Below, one piece after another: positions 45,375 through 54,959 of a stretch of DNA of 64,000 bases. The DNA lies in the NCBI RefSeq assembly GCF_029914245.1, contig NZ_JARYZI010000006.1, forward strand, positions 124,001 through 188,000, read 5' to 3'. The stretch is from Fusibacter bizertensis (GTDB lineage: Bacteria > Bacillota > Clostridia > Peptostreptococcales > Acidaminobacteraceae). Under the pieces are notes generated by a model. That model saw nothing but the letters and a program-made list of their open reading frames with translations. It was not told the origin of the DNA and ran no database searches. The translations under genes were made by a program, and so were the position numbers. How positions within the stretch are numbered: the stretch's first letter is position 1; each line of letters begins with the position of its first letter.

Positions 45375-46532
45375 ATGCTTTTTATCAAAAACGCAAAAAT
45401 TTACACAATGGCAGGTGAAGTCATTGAAAACGGATGTATTTTAGTAGAAAATGGTAAGATCAAAGAGATTGGTACAGACCTTGTAGCGCCACTTGACGCT
45501 CAAGTGATCGATGGAGAAGGTAAGAACGTTTTTCCAGGTTTTATTGACGCACACTGCCATATCGGTATGTGGGAAGAGGGCATTGGTTTTGAAGGTGCTG
45601 ATGGAAACGAGATGACTGATCCAGTTACACCACATCTTAGAGCGATTGATGCACTCAATCCAAGAGATGAAGCTTTTGAAAATGCCATAAAAGGTGGCGT
45701 TACAACTGCTGCGACCGGACCAGGAAGTGCAAACGTTATCGGCGGTACGTTTTCAGTAATCAAACTTCACGGCAATCGTATTGATGATATGATTGTGAAA
45801 GAAACTTTGGCTATGAAATGTGCTTTTGGTGAAAACCCAAAACGTGTTTATAACGACAAAAAAATGATGCCATCAACACGTATGGGCACAGCTGCAAAAT
45901 TAAGAGAAACTTTAGCTAAAACTGTAGAATACAGAGATAAAAAAGTAGCTGCTGGCGGGGATGCATCTAAGATGCCAACGTATGACATGAAGCTAGAAGC
46001 GATGCTTCCTGTAATTAATAAGGAAATTCCTTTAAAAGCACATGCGCATAGAGCTGATGATATTTTCACTTCAATTAGAATTGCAAAAGAATTTGATGTG
46101 CTTTTGACACTTGAACATTGTACAGAAGGACATTTGATTGCAGATCAACTTGCAAAAGAAGGATATCCAGCAATAATCGGACCTTCATTTGGTAATAAAT
46201 CAAAGTTTGAGCTCAATCAAAAAACTTTTGACACACCAGGTGTACTTCATAAAGCAGGTGTGAAAATAGCGATTATGACAGATAGTCCTGTGATTCCACT
46301 TGAGTATCTACCAATGGCTGCTGCTTTAGCACATAAAGCCGGTCTTGAGGAGATGGAAGCACTTAAGTGTATCTCTATAAATGCTGCTGAGATATTAGGT
46401 GTTGATGACCGCATCGGTTCAATTGAAGTCGGAAAAGATGCTGATTTAGTAGTATGGGAAGGTCATCCTTTTGATTTACAAGCAAGAGTTGCATTCACGC
46501 TTATAAATGGTGAAGTTGTATACCAAAAATAA
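45375..46532 (+). CDS. Metal-dependent amidohydrolase (imidazolonepropionase/D-aminoacylase-like superfamily)
   Basis: This 385-residue amidohydrolase has the HxH metal motif in GFIDAHCHIG (His60, His62), further His in LKAHAHRADD and LEHCTEGH, and Asp in IMTDSPVIP. The C-terminal NGEVVYQK is typical of the superfamily. The substrate cannot be told. ATG 45375 follows TAGGGAGG. A terminator-like structure follows near 46560. Confidence 0.82.
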   Translation: MLFIKNAKIYTMAGEVIENGCILVENGKIKEIGTDLVAPLDAQVIDGEGKNVFPGFIDAHCHIGMWEEGIGFEGADGNEMTDPVTPHLRAIDALNPRDEAFENAIKGGVTTAATGPGSANVIGGTFSVIKLHGNRIDDMIVKETLAMKCAFGENPKRVYNDKKMMPSTRMGTAAKLRETLAKTVEYRDKKVAAGGDASKMPTYDMKLEAMLPVINKEIPLKAHAHRADDIFTSIRIAKEFDVLLTLEHCTEGHLIADQLAKEGYPAIIGPSFGNKSKFELNQKTFDTPGVLHKAGVKIAIMTDSPVIPLEYLPMAAALAHKAGLEEMEALKCISINAAEILGVDDRIGSIEVGKDADLVVWEGHPFDLQARVAFTLINGEVVYQK

Positions 46533-46561
46533 TAATAGAAACTTTACAAAAGTATCATGAG

Positions 46562-46618
46562 GGAGATCTTTGCACAGATTGAAAAATCAATGTGAATTTC
46601 TCCCTTTCCTTTTTACAT
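46562..46618 (+). terminator. Terminator after the amidohydrolase gene
   Basis: GGGAGA pairs with TCTCCC, with an inner stem CACA.ATTGA/TCAAT.GTG, followed by a T-rich tract. Confidence 0.65.
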
Positions 46619-46632
46619 ATTTGTCCTAAAAA

Positions 46633-46661
46633 TTGATTAAAAATTTTTTTTGTTATAAAAT
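46633..46661 (+). promoter_or_regulatory. Possible sigma-A promoter of tsaE-tsaB-rimI-tsaD
   Basis: TTGATT (46633-46638), 17-base AT-rich spacer, TAAAAT (46656-46661). Confidence 0.5.
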
Positions 46662-46737
46662 ATAGTGTGGTCTAGTTAGTGATAAGATTAGATTTAACAC
46701 TTAAATCTTAAAGATTAATAATAGATGAGGAGTTAGC

Positions 46738-47211
46738 ATGCGCATTAAACTCAAACAATTAGAAGATACAGAGAAATTTGCAAAACAATTGATAAGGTAC
46801 TTAAAGCGAGGACAAGTCATTTGTATGGTAGGGGATTTAGGTGCAGGTAAAACTACTATGACGCAGTTTTTATGTAGCTTACTTGGCGTAGATGATTATA
46901 TTACAAGTCCAACTTTCAATTTAATGAATTCTTATACTGGCAAGTTGGCAGGTGATGATATTGAGATTCATCATTTTGATGTGTATCGAATTTTTGATCC
47001 AGATGAAATGATAGAAGTTGGATTTGATGAGTATTTGTTTGGTAATGGGATTAGTATTGTTGAATGGGCCAACCAGGTTGAAGAAATGTTACCCAAAGAC
47101 AGTATCTGGCTTCGTATATCATTTGATGCTATGGGAGAACGTATACTAGAATATTCAGGTGGTCCACTAACGGATGTGATCATGGATGAATTTGAGTATT
47201 TAAATGAATGA
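46738..47211 (+). CDS. tsaE: tRNA threonylcarbamoyladenosine biosynthesis ATPase TsaE
   Basis: This 157-residue P-loop protein has Walker A VGDLGAGKTTMTQFL, TSPTFNLMNSY and HFDVYRI. With TsaB and TsaD it makes the t6A modification at position 37 of ANN-decoding tRNAs. It overlaps tsaB's reading region and starts the tsaE-tsaB-rimI-tsaD operon, the same order as ydiB-ydiE in B. subtilis. Confidence 0.95.
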   Translation: MRIKLKQLEDTEKFAKQLIRYLKRGQVICMVGDLGAGKTTMTQFLCSLLGVDDYITSPTFNLMNSYTGKLAGDDIEIHHFDVYRIFDPDEMIEVGFDEYLFGNGISIVEWANQVEEMLPKDSIWLRISFDAMGERILEYSGGPLTDVIMDEFEYLNE

Positions 47212-47222
47212 GGAGCTTAATT

Positions 47223-47894
47223 ATGAAGATTTTAGCGATAGATACATCATCAAGTGCAGCGGGAGTTGCGCTTTTTAAAGAGAATAGATTAATGGGTGAA
47301 TTTGTAGTAAATACTGCACAAACCCATTCTCAGAAACTTATGCCTATTGTTGATTCGCTTTTGAATCAGACGCAGACAGCTATGGATGAAATTGATACTT
47401 TTTTCGTCTGTGAAGGTCCAGGGTCATTTACAGGTGTCAGAATTGGTATTGCAGCGATCAAAGGATTTGCTCAGCCTTTTGGGAAGAAAGTATTTGGCTA
47501 CTCAAGCATGTTTTTATTAGCGTGTAACTTTAGATATGAATCAGGGTATATTTTTACAGCAATTGATGCGAAGAGAGGCGACGTTTATTATGGTGTATAT
47601 ACATGGCAAGATGATAAACTTATAATCCTTGAAGAAGGAATAGAAGCGTTGTCCAAGCTACTTCCTCTTGTTGCGGAGAAATACAAAGACAAACCCGTGA
47701 TACTGGCAGGTGATGTGATCGCGATATATCCAGATGCTGTGAAAGAGTGGCCGGGACGTTTGTGCAGGCCAGAAGATGTCGTTCAAAGAGTTGGGAACTT
47801 ACATGTCGCATCCATTGTTCAAAGTGATGCGGGCAGTGTTTATGAAATAAAAGCAAACTATATGAGAAAGTCTCAAGCAGAGAGGGATAAATGA
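47223..47894 (+). CDS. tsaB: tRNA threonylcarbamoyladenosine biosynthesis protein TsaB
   Basis: This 223-residue ASKHA-fold protein has ILAIDTSSSAAGVALF at the N terminus, ICEGPGSFTGVRIG-type FVCEGPGSFTGVRIGIAAIKG, and no metal-site His pair, as expected of TsaB. ATG 47223 is chosen from the GAGGAGCTTAATT site. It forms a complex with TsaD and TsaE. Confidence 0.94.
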   Translation: MKILAIDTSSSAAGVALFKENRLMGEFVVNTAQTHSQKLMPIVDSLLNQTQTAMDEIDTFFVCEGPGSFTGVRIGIAAIKGFAQPFGKKVFGYSSMFLLACNFRYESGYIFTAIDAKRGDVYYGVYTWQDDKLIILEEGIEALSKLLPLVAEKYKDKPVILAGDVIAIYPDAVKEWPGRLCRPEDVVQRVGNLHVASIVQSDAGSVYEIKANYMRKSQAERDK

Positions 47895-48337
47895 TGCTAA
47901 TTTCTCGAAGAATGAAAGTAGAAGATATTGATCGCGTATTTGAAATAGAGACAAACTCTTTTACAACACCATGGTCTAAAGAATCTTTCCACCAAGAACT
48001 GATCGAGAATACTTTAGCAGAATATTATGTACTTGAGCTAGACGATTACATTATAGGATATGGCGGTATGTGGTTGATTATAGACGAGATTCATATTACA
48101 AATATCGCCATAGATACGCCGTTTAGAGGGCATGGTTATAGCAAAACCCTTATGTATGCTTTAATTGAGTTTGGCGCAGCAAATGGTTATCACCATATGA
48201 CACTTGAAGTGAGAGTGAGCAATGATGTTGCAATCGCTCTTTATGAAAAAATAGGATTTACAGGCGTTGGAAAAAGACCAAAGTATTATATAGACACTGG
48301 TGAGGATGCCTTAGTAATGTGGAAGGAAATCAAATGA
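47894..48337 (+). CDS. rimI: Ribosomal-protein-alanine N-acetyltransferase RimI
   Basis: This 147-residue GNAT acetyltransferase has the acetyl-CoA loop [18 protein letters not shown] and the C-terminal motif [20 protein letters not shown] 47894 has AGAGGG seven bases upstream; ATG 47891 is equally in frame. It overlaps both neighbours by a few bases. Confidence 0.92.
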   Translation: MLISRRMKVEDIDRVFEIETNSFTTPWSKESFHQELIENTLAEYYVLELDDYIIGYGGMWLIIDEIHITNIAIDTPFRGHGYSKTLMYALIEFGAANGYHHMTLEVRVSNDVAIALYEKIGFTGVGKRPKYYIDTGEDALVMWKEIK

Positions 48338-49374
48338 AAATAAACGAAAATCAAAACGTAAATGATGTCATTACTTTAGCAATTGAAACGTCTTGTGATG
48401 AAACTGCATGTGCAATATTGAAAAATGGACGTGAGATTCTATCCAATGAAGTTTACACTCAGATAGAGATACATCAAGCATTTGGTGGGGTTGTGCCTGA
48501 AATAGCATCTCGAAACCATCTCGAAAAAATATCGGAAGTTATGGATAAAGCGTTAAATGATGCTGCAGTCACCTTTAGTGATATAGACGAGATTGCCGTG
48601 ACATACGGTCCGGGACTTGTAGGCGCTTTATTGGTGGGGCTTTCAACTGCAAAAGGTCTAGCATATAGCCTTGATATCCCATTGATTCCCGTAAACCATA
48701 TTGAAGGACATATCGCAGCGAATTATATTGCACATCCTGAACTAGAACCTCCATTTGCCTGTCTAGTTGTATCAGGAGGGCATACACATCTTGTAGACGT
48801 TAAATCCTATACCGAGTTTGAAATCATCGGTAGAACAAGAGATGACGCCGCTGGAGAAGCTTTTGATAAGATCGCAAGGACATTAGGTCTTGGTTATCCA
48901 GGGGGACCACTGATTGATAGAATTTCAAAGGAAGGAAATCCCTTAGCAATTGATTTTCCAAAAGCTATGTTAGATCAAGAACATATGGACTTTAGTTTTA
49001 GTGGGCTTAAATCTTCGGTGCTTAATTATCTTAATTCTTGTAAAATGAAGCAAATTGAGATCAACGTTCCCGATGTTTGTGCAAGTTTTCAGCATGCGGT
49101 TGTACAGGTTTTAAAACACAAGGCACAGCAAGCCGTTATAAGTACGGGGTATGAAACTTTGGTTATAGCAGGTGGTGTCGCTGCAAATAGTTCATTGCGT
49201 GCTGCCTTGGGCGAAATTCCGGGAATTAAGCTATATTATCCACCGATCCATTTGTGTACAGATAATGCTGCGATGATTGGATGTGCAGGTTATTATGCTT
49301 CCAGAGCTGGAAATCGAGGACACTTAGAAACCAATGCAGTACCTAATTTGAAAATAGGGGAGAAAAAATATTAA
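48334..49374 (+). CDS. tsaD: tRNA N6-adenosine threonylcarbamoyltransferase TsaD (Gcp)
   Basis: The 346-residue protein has [29 protein letters not shown], and the iron-binding HxxxH in [11 protein letters not shown], with [10 protein letters not shown] and [14 protein letters not shown]. TsaD transfers threonylcarbamoyl to A37. The start ATG 48334 overlaps the rimI stop (ATGA) and follows GGAAGGAAAT. Confidence 0.96.
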   Translation: MKINENQNVNDVITLAIETSCDETACAILKNGREILSNEVYTQIEIHQAFGGVVPEIASRNHLEKISEVMDKALNDAAVTFSDIDEIAVTYGPGLVGALLVGLSTAKGLAYSLDIPLIPVNHIEGHIAANYIAHPELEPPFACLVVSGGHTHLVDVKSYTEFEIIGRTRDDAAGEAFDKIARTLGLGYPGGPLIDRISKEGNPLAIDFPKAMLDQEHMDFSFSGLKSSVLNYLNSCKMKQIEINVPDVCASFQHAVVQVLKHKAQQAVISTGYETLVIAGGVAANSSLRAALGEIPGIKLYYPPIHLCTDNAAMIGCAGYYASRAGNRGHLETNAVPNLKIGEKKY

Positions 49375-49403
49375 AAATGGGACGAGAGTCCCATTTACTT
49401 TTT
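49375..49403 (+). terminator. Terminator of the tsaEB-rimI-tsaD operon
   Basis: AAATGGGAC (49375-49383), loop GAGA, GTCCCATTT (49388-49396), then ACTTTTTT. Confidence 0.9.
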
Positions 49404-49491
49404 TGCCACAAAAAAGGCAGATTATTTGTTGTTAAGTGATTATGTAAACCAAAGCCGTGTAACGATATTCATGTTCAAAAAACAGTACAAT

Positions 49492-49605
49492 TGTGGACAA
49501 CATTGTGGATAGTGTGGAACATTATAATTTCAGTGGACTACGTTCTTGACAAACTGTGGATAACAGTGTGGAAAACAGTGGATAACCTAGTGAAGCTGTG
49601 GACTA
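49492..49605 (+). repeat. Cluster of eight DnaA boxes, all in one orientation
   Basis: Within 114 bases there are eight copies related to TGTGGATAA (the complement of the DnaA box TTATCCACA): 49492 TGTGGACAA, 49504 TGTGGATAG, 49513 TGTGGAACA, 49532 AGTGGACTA, 49555 TGTGGATAA (perfect), 49567 TGTGGAAAA, 49577 AGTGGATAA, 49597 TGTGGACTA. They lie in a gap with no gene between tsaD and a stand-alone ACP gene. A replication origin is unlikely because no dnaA or gidA neighbour is visible; a DnaA-titration or regulatory cluster is more likely. Confidence 0.8.
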
Positions 49606-49631
49606 AATGTATTATATACACTTTCATATAT

Positions 49632-49660
49632 GAAAATGCATAAAATTTATGCATTTTTTC
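49632..49660. terminator. AT-rich palindrome with T-runs on both strands
   Basis: AAAATGCATAAA (49633-49644) and TTTATGCATTTT (49646-49657), six T following; it follows the DnaA-box cluster. Confidence 0.5.
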
Positions 49661-49730
49661 GGTTTCCATAATAATTACACTGTTAACCATGTAACTGTGA
49701 TTTTGATAAAATAAGTTAAAAACAATCATA

Positions 49731-49764
49731 AAAAAATGAGCCTATTAAAATAGACTCATTTATG
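49731..49764 (-). terminator. Terminator of the ACP gene
   Basis: On the minus strand AATGAGTCTAT and ATAGGCTCATT form a stem with one mismatch, followed by seven T. Confidence 0.8.
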
Positions 49765-49787
49765 ATTAATGAATTTTCACTAATTTT

Positions 49788-50021
49788 CTACCCTTCAATC
49801 TCGATGCTGTTCAAGTAATTGATAATATCGGCAATAGATGTAAATTGTTCAGCTTCTTCATCAGGGATCTCAATTTCAAATTCATCTTCAATCGCCATGA
49901 TAATTTCAACAGCATCTATTGAATCAATATCCATACTATCAAACGAAGTATCTTGTTTGATCTCAGCTGGATCAATAACGCTTAGTTGCTCAACAATAAT
50001 AGCCTTTATTTTCTTAAACAT
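49788..50021 (-). CDS. acpP: Acyl carrier protein
   Basis: This 77-residue acidic protein has the phosphopantetheine site in DIDSIDAVEIIMAIEDEF (Ser34). It carries acyl groups on a 4'-phosphopantetheine arm. It is not beside fabD/fabG/fabF, so it may be a specialised or second ACP; the usual housekeeping one cannot be excluded. It has AGGAGGTACAT upstream. Confidence 0.87.
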   Translation of the reverse strand: MFKKIKAIIVEQLSVIDPAEIKQDTSFDSMDIDSIDAVEIIMAIEDEFEIEIPDEEAEQFTSIADIINYLNSIEIEG

Positions 50022-50146
50022 ATGTACCTCCTAAAATTCTGTAAATACGTGTTAACACACCTTTATTACTTATTTTTAATTATAAAGAAAAAATTTGATT
50101 TGTCTACATTGTTTTTAGTGATAATGGACTAGGACTTCTGAACAAA

Positions 50147-52051
50147 TTATAATATTTCTAATAATTCATAAAGTTCAGAATAAAGTGTATCAATGTGACT
50201 TTTTAAACTTTCAACTTCTTTTTGTACTCTAAAAGCCTCATTATGGTCATTATAGACCTCAGGACTGCATAGTAATAAATCTAATCGATGCAATTCACTT
50301 TCTGCATCTTCAATGCTTTTTTCAACATTTTTAAGTGCTTGTTTTTGCTTTTTGATCTCTTGAGATTTTTCTTTTTCTAATTTTGCTAGTTCCTTTTGTT
50401 TGGTTTTGGTTAATGTGGGTTCTAGTGTCTCTTCTGTTGACAATTGATTTTTTTCAATGATCTTTTGCTGGTAATAGTCATAATTTCCCCAAAAGACTTC
50501 TATTCCCTCTGATGAGAGTTCAAAAATTTTAGTGCAAATTTTATTGAGAAAATAGCGGTCATGCGAAATAGTGATCATGGTACCGTCATAGCTATTTAAA
50601 GCTTCTTCTAGTGTTTCTTTGGAGTAAAGATCTAGGTGGTTAGTCGGTTCATCTAGAAACAACAGATTTGAAGTAGAAAGCATCAGTTTTAAAAGTGTCA
50701 GTCTGCCACGTTCACCACCACTTAGTTGATGAACATATTTATCAATATCATCACCTGAAAACAGAAAAGCCCCCAGAAGGCTTCTGACCTCAGTAATAGA
50801 TAGCTGCGGATTGTCATCGTGAATTTCTTCGAGCACTGTATTTTCCAGTGTTAGCGTATTCATCTCTTGATCATAATAACCTGGATAAACATGATGTCCA
50901 AGTGTGAGCTCGCCGTCATCGAAAGAGAGCTGACCAAGCAAGATTTTAAACAAAGTTGTCTTACCTACACCATTGGGTCCTATCAGTCCGATACGATCAC
51001 CTTTATATACTTCCATAGAAACATCTTGAAAGACCTCTTTATCTTCATATGCCTTTGAAAGTGACTTTGCCATAAGGACTTCCTTACCACTAGACACGCC
51101 TGCTTTAAGGTCGATTTTGAAATGAGCTTTAAAGAGTTTAGGCTGCGTCATCACTTCCATATGCGCAAGACGCTTTTCTCTTGAACGTGCGCGCTTTGCC
51201 AATTTTTCAGTTCCTCTATCTTTAAACTTTCTGATTAGTGCTTCTTGTTTATTTAGTTCCTTTTGCTGGGACTCATATTTTTTGAGTTCAGCTTCAAATA
51301 ACATCTTCTTCTGATCGATAAATTGACTATAATTACCATTATAAGTAGCTAATATACCATCTTCAATCTCAAAGATCCTAGTTGTAATTTGATCGAGAAA
51401 ATAACGGTCGTGTGAAATCATGATAATTGTACCTGGATAAGTTTTCAAGAATTCTTCTAGCCATTTAATCGCGGAGATGTCCAAGTGGTTAGTAGGTTCA
51501 TCGAGAAGTAAAATATCAGGTTTTTTTAAGAGTAATCTTGCTACACCGACTCTTGATTTTTGTCCACCACTTAACTGGTTAATGGGTTTGTTATACTCAT
51601 CATCAGAGAACCCAAGTCCACTTAGCACCCCGCGAATACGGCTGCTAATAGAGTACCCATCTAGTGTTTCAAATTTTTCTTGTAAAAAACTATATTCATC
51701 TAGAACCGACTGTGAATGATCATCAATCATTTTCAGTTCTAATAGTCGCATTTCTTGCTCAAGAGCGAAAATATCACTAAAAACCTCTTCGCAATAATCA
51801 AAAGCAGAAGCTGAGATGTCTAGGTTGGTATTTTGTTCAAGATAACCTATCGTCATCTCTTTAGCAATAAAGATATCACCAGAGTCTTTGCTTTCTATAC
51901 CCATGAGGATCTTCATAAGCGTGGTTTTTCCAGCACCATTGACACCAATAAGACCAACTTTATCCCTGGCGCTAACAGTAAAGCTTATATCTTCTAAAAT
52001 GTCATCGATTCCATATGCTTTTGATATGTTTGTACACGAAAGAGCAATCAT
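50147..52051 (-). CDS. ABC-F family ATPase (YdiF-like)
   Basis: This 634-residue protein has two ABC domains and no membrane segment: Walker A GVNGAGKTTLMKIL and GPNGVGKTTLFKILL, signatures LSGGQKSRVGVARLL and LSGGERGRLTLLKL, and a charged linker (about 240-310). A C-terminal coiled coil (TKTKQKELAKLEKEKSQEIKKQKQALKNVEKSIEDAESELHRL) completes it. ABC-F proteins act on ribosomes (translation or antibiotic protection). The start ATG at 52051 follows TGAGGTTTATA. It and rex follow tsaD as in B. subtilis. Confidence 0.92.
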   Translation of the reverse strand: MIALSCTNISKAYGIDDILEDISFTVSARDKVGLIGVNGAGKTTLMKILMGIESKDSGDIFIAKEMTIGYLEQNTNLDISASAFDYCEEVFSDIFALEQEMRLLELKMIDDHSQSVLDEYSFLQEKFETLDGYSISSRIRGVLSGLGFSDDEYNKPINQLSGGQKSRVGVARLLLKKPDILLLDEPTNHLDISAIKWLEEFLKTYPGTIIMISHDRYFLDQITTRIFEIEDGILATYNGNYSQFIDQKKMLFEAELKKYESQQKELNKQEALIRKFKDRGTEKLAKRARSREKRLAHMEVMTQPKLFKAHFKIDLKAGVSSGKEVLMAKSLSKAYEDKEVFQDVSMEVYKGDRIGLIGPNGVGKTTLFKILLGQLSFDDGELTLGHHVYPGYYDQEMNTLTLENTVLEEIHDDNPQLSITEVRSLLGAFLFSGDDIDKYVHQLSGGERGRLTLLKLMLSTSNLLFLDEPTNHLDLYSKETLEEALNSYDGTMITISHDRYFLNKICTKIFELSSEGIEVFWGNYDYYQQKIIEKNQLSTEETLEPTLTKTKQKELAKLEKEKSQEIKKQKQALKNVEKSIEDAESELHRLDLLLCSPEVYNDHNEAFRVQKEVESLKSHIDTLYSELYELLEIL

Positions 52052-52163
52052 TATAAACCTCAAATCAAAAAAATATTCATAAACTACATAAGTCACTAGA
52101 TATTATAACTTAAATCATATAAAATAAAAAGAGATTCGAGAGGCTAAATGCCTTGTTATATAT

Positions 52164-52193
52164 TTGACAGTCTTTCTATGAAAGTGCTATAAT
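52164..52193 (+). promoter_or_regulatory. Consensus sigma-A promoter of rex
   Basis: TTGACA (52164-52169), 18-base spacer, TATAAT (52188-52193); about 100-base leader to the rex start. Confidence 0.88.
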
Positions 52194-52302
52194 CTGAATA
52201 TCAGTAAGATTGGTAAGATCAAATAACTTGAAATCGGAATAAATAAACCTTTATTTAGTATTGAAGTAAAGGTAATAGTTGATTTGATGATGAGGTGAAG
52301 AA

Positions 52303-52935
52303 ATGAAAGATAAGAATATCTCAGTTGCAGTAATAAGAAGACTCCCAAAATACCATCGCTATTTGAAAGAAATGCTTGATAATGATATTAAGAGAATATC
52401 TTCAAAAGAGCTCAGTAAAATGATAGGATTTACTGCTTCTCAAATCAGGCAAGATCTTAATAATTTTGGTGGATTTGGTCAACAAGGTTATGGCTACAAC
52501 GTTGAAGATTTATACAATGAAATTGGAAAAATTCTTGGATTAACAAGGCAATACAACGTAGTAATAGTAGGTGCTGGTAACTTAGGTCAAGCGCTTGCTA
52601 ATTATTCGAGTTTTGATCGCTTAGGCTTTAAATTACAAGCTATGTTTGATGTCAATCCTAAAGTGATTGGATTAAAGATCAATAACGTAGAAGTAATGGA
52701 TATGGATAAGTTCGAACAATTCGTTGATGAAAATAATGTTGAAATAGTCTACATATGTACAAGTAGAGATGGTGCGCAAGAAGTTGCGGATAAGATTCAA
52801 AAAACTAAAGTTAGAGCAATTTGGAATTTTGCACCTGTTGATTTAAAACTCAAATCAGATATTATAGTAGAAAATATTCATCTGATTGACAATCTACTCA
52901 CTGTTTCTTATTTCTTAAAGGAAAACTTAGAATAG
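52303..52935 (+). CDS. rex: Redox-sensing transcriptional repressor Rex
   Basis: The 210-residue protein has an N-terminal winged helix (ISSKELSKMIGFTASQIRQDLNNFGGFGQQGYGYN) and a Rossmann NAD(H) domain (VVIVGAGNLGQALANYSSF). Rex represses fermentation and NADH-reoxidation genes when NAD+/NADH is high. The thiolase gene downstream is a plausible target, though no clear Rex box was found by eye. Confidence 0.94.
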   Translation: MKDKNISVAVIRRLPKYHRYLKEMLDNDIKRISSKELSKMIGFTASQIRQDLNNFGGFGQQGYGYNVEDLYNEIGKILGLTRQYNVVIVGAGNLGQALANYSSFDRLGFKLQAMFDVNPKVIGLKINNVEVMDMDKFEQFVDENNVEIVYICTSRDGAQEVADKIQKTKVRAIWNFAPVDLKLKSDIIVENIHLIDNLLTVSYFLKENLE

Positions 52936-52979
52936 TAGATCATGATAAACTGTTTATGAATAATTTATATTTAAAAGTG

Positions 52980-53009
52980 GGATAAGGGATGACCTTATTC
53001 TTTTTTTTT
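52980..53009 (+). terminator. Terminator after rex
   Basis: GGATAAGG (52980-52987) with CCTTATTC (52993-53000), one G-T pair, then nine T. Confidence 0.85.
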
Positions 53010-53067
53010 GATAAAATAGTCAATAGGGATTGTCACAAAAGGGATTTTAAAACTAGGGAGGTTCAAA

Positions 53068-54246
53068 ATGAAAGAAGTTGTTATCGTAAGTGCAGTACGT
53101 TCTGCACTAGGTTCCTTTGGAGGAACACTTAAAGATGTTACACCAGCAGATCTTGGTGCGACAGTTATCAAAGGAGCACTTGATAAGATTGGTTTAGCAC
53201 CTGAAGCAGTAGAAGAAGTAATTCTTGGTTCTGTAATCCAGGGCGGATACGGACAAGGTGTTGCAAGACAAGCTTGGATTAAAAATGGCTATCCAGTGGA
53301 AGTACCTTGTACAACGATCAACATGATCTGTGGTTCGGGACTAAAAGCAGTTTCCATGGCATATCAGTCAATTGTATCTGGCGCAAATGACGTGGTTATC
53401 GCTGGTGGAACTGAGAACATGAGCATGGCACCATACCTTATAAAAAGTGGACGCTGGGGTCAAAGAATGGGCAATGGCGAACTTTATGATACGATGGTAA
53501 TGGATGGTTTATGGGATGCATTTAATAACTACCATATGGGAATTACAGCAGAAAATGTAGCGGCGCAGTTTAACATTACAAGAGAAGAACAAGATGCGCT
53601 CGCGTTTAACTCACAGAAAAAAGCAGCTCATGCAAGAGCAACAGGCAGATTTAACGATGAGATCGTTCCTGTATATATTCCTATGCGTAAAGGTGATCCT
53701 GTTAAATTTGATCAAGATGAATATATAAAAGAAACAACAATTGAAAAATTAGCTGGACTTAGACCTGCTTTTAAGAAAGATGGCGGAACAGTAACTGCAG
53801 GTAACGCATCTGGGATCAATGACGGTGCATCTATGGTTGTTGTCATGAGTAAAGAAAAAGCAGATGAGTTGGGTCTTAAACCACTTTGTACAATTGTAAC
53901 GCATGCATCAGCAGGCGTTGATCCTAAAATCATGGGTACAGGACCAATTCCAGCAACTAAAAAAGCACTTGCAAGAGCTGGACTTAAAGTAGAAGACTTA
54001 AGCTTAATTGAAGCAAACGAAGCATTTGCAGCACAAGCGCTTGCAGTAAGTAAAGAACTAGGTTTTAATCAAGAAATTGTCAATGTAAATGGTGGCGCTA
54101 TCGCACTTGGTCATCCAATCGGCGCTTCTGGTAATAGAATATTAGTAACACTTATTCACGAGCTTATTAAAAGAGATGGTGAATATGGACTTGCGACACT
54201 TTGTATCGGTGGCGGTATGGGTGAAGCACTTATTATCAAAAGATAA
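53068..54246 (+). CDS. Acetyl-CoA acetyltransferase (thiolase)
   Basis: This 392-residue thiolase condenses two acetyl-CoA or cleaves acetoacetyl-CoA. The catalytic set is complete: Cys88 in [11 protein letters not shown], His349 in GHPIGASG, and Cys379 in CIGGGMG. Length and termini ([19 protein letters not shown]) match clostridial ThlA/AtoB used in butyrate-type fermentation. The ribosome site is TAGGGAGG. A MarR regulator follows. Confidence 0.93.
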   Translation: MKEVVIVSAVRSALGSFGGTLKDVTPADLGATVIKGALDKIGLAPEAVEEVILGSVIQGGYGQGVARQAWIKNGYPVEVPCTTINMICGSGLKAVSMAYQSIVSGANDVVIAGGTENMSMAPYLIKSGRWGQRMGNGELYDTMVMDGLWDAFNNYHMGITAENVAAQFNITREEQDALAFNSQKKAAHARATGRFNDEIVPVYIPMRKGDPVKFDQDEYIKETTIEKLAGLRPAFKKDGGTVTAGNASGINDGASMVVVMSKEKADELGLKPLCTIVTHASAGVDPKIMGTGPIPATKKALARAGLKVEDLSLIEANEAFAAQALAVSKELGFNQEIVNVNGGAIALGHPIGASGNRILVTLIHELIKRDGEYGLATLCIGGGMGEALIIKR

Positions 54247-54275
54247 TTACGTCTTAGAGTTATGGTGGAGGCACA

Positions 54276-54728
54276 ATGGCAAATTATACGCGAGAAATAG
54301 CACATATGTTAGATCGACTAAATACTAAGATATTGACACAAGATAAAAATGGCTATTTCCGTAAGGATTTGAAAGTCAAATTAAACCTCGTTGAATTATT
54401 GTTATTAAAACAATTAGGTGAGAGTGGCGAAGTAAAACTGAATCAACTTATTAAGACTTTGGAAGTAGATAGAAACTTGATTACAACAACTGTCAAACGT
54501 CTGAGTAGTCTTAAGTTGGTTCAAAAGCGTGCTGATGAAATAGATGGGCGTGGCCAGGTGATTGTACTTTTGCCTGCAGGTAAAGAGCTATATAATTCAC
54601 TCATTACGCAGCAAAGCCGAGAGCTTGACTTTATACTAGATGATGTCACCATCAATGAAGAGAAAACAATCCTCAAGTTTATCAGTAAAATGGTTCAATA
54701 CCATACTGATAAATTTGAAATCAAGTAA
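54276..54728 (+). CDS. MarR family transcriptional regulator
   Basis: The 150-residue protein has a winged helix with the recognition segment KTLEVDRNLITTTVKRLSSLKLVQKRADEIDGRGQVI and the beta-wing DGRGQ, flanked by long dimerisation helices. Its ligand and targets are unknown. It lies 29 bases after the thiolase gene and may be in the same transcript. Confidence 0.82.
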   Translation: MANYTREIAHMLDRLNTKILTQDKNGYFRKDLKVKLNLVELLLLKQLGESGEVKLNQLIKTLEVDRNLITTTVKRLSSLKLVQKRADEIDGRGQVIVLLPAGKELYNSLITQQSRELDFILDDVTINEEKTILKFISKMVQYHTDKFEIK

Positions 54729-54767
54729 GTGTTATTTAAGAATAAAAATAATTTGTATAAATCAAGA

Positions 54768-54818
54768 AAGTGAGTTTGATTTGAAGACGTATTTTTCAAG
54801 TTAACTCACTTTTTTTGT
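54768..54818 (+). terminator. Terminator after the MarR gene
   Basis: AGTGAGTT...TTGAA pairs with TTCAA...AACTCACT, then seven T. Confidence 0.75.
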
Positions 54819-54959
54819 TTTGATGATCAAGGATACATAGCACTCACATCGATACAACAAAATTAAACTGTTAAGAAAAATACTTAGTGAATACAATAAT
54901 ACATGTTGAAGTTAGCTTCAAATAGGAGTACAATCAAATTTGTTTGTCAAGGAGGAAAT

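Noticed and set aside
49492-49605. Chromosome replication origin (oriC)
   Set aside because: No dnaA, dnaN, rpmH or gidA nearby; boxes lie inside a tsaD-ABC-F junction, so a DnaA-binding cluster is more likely.
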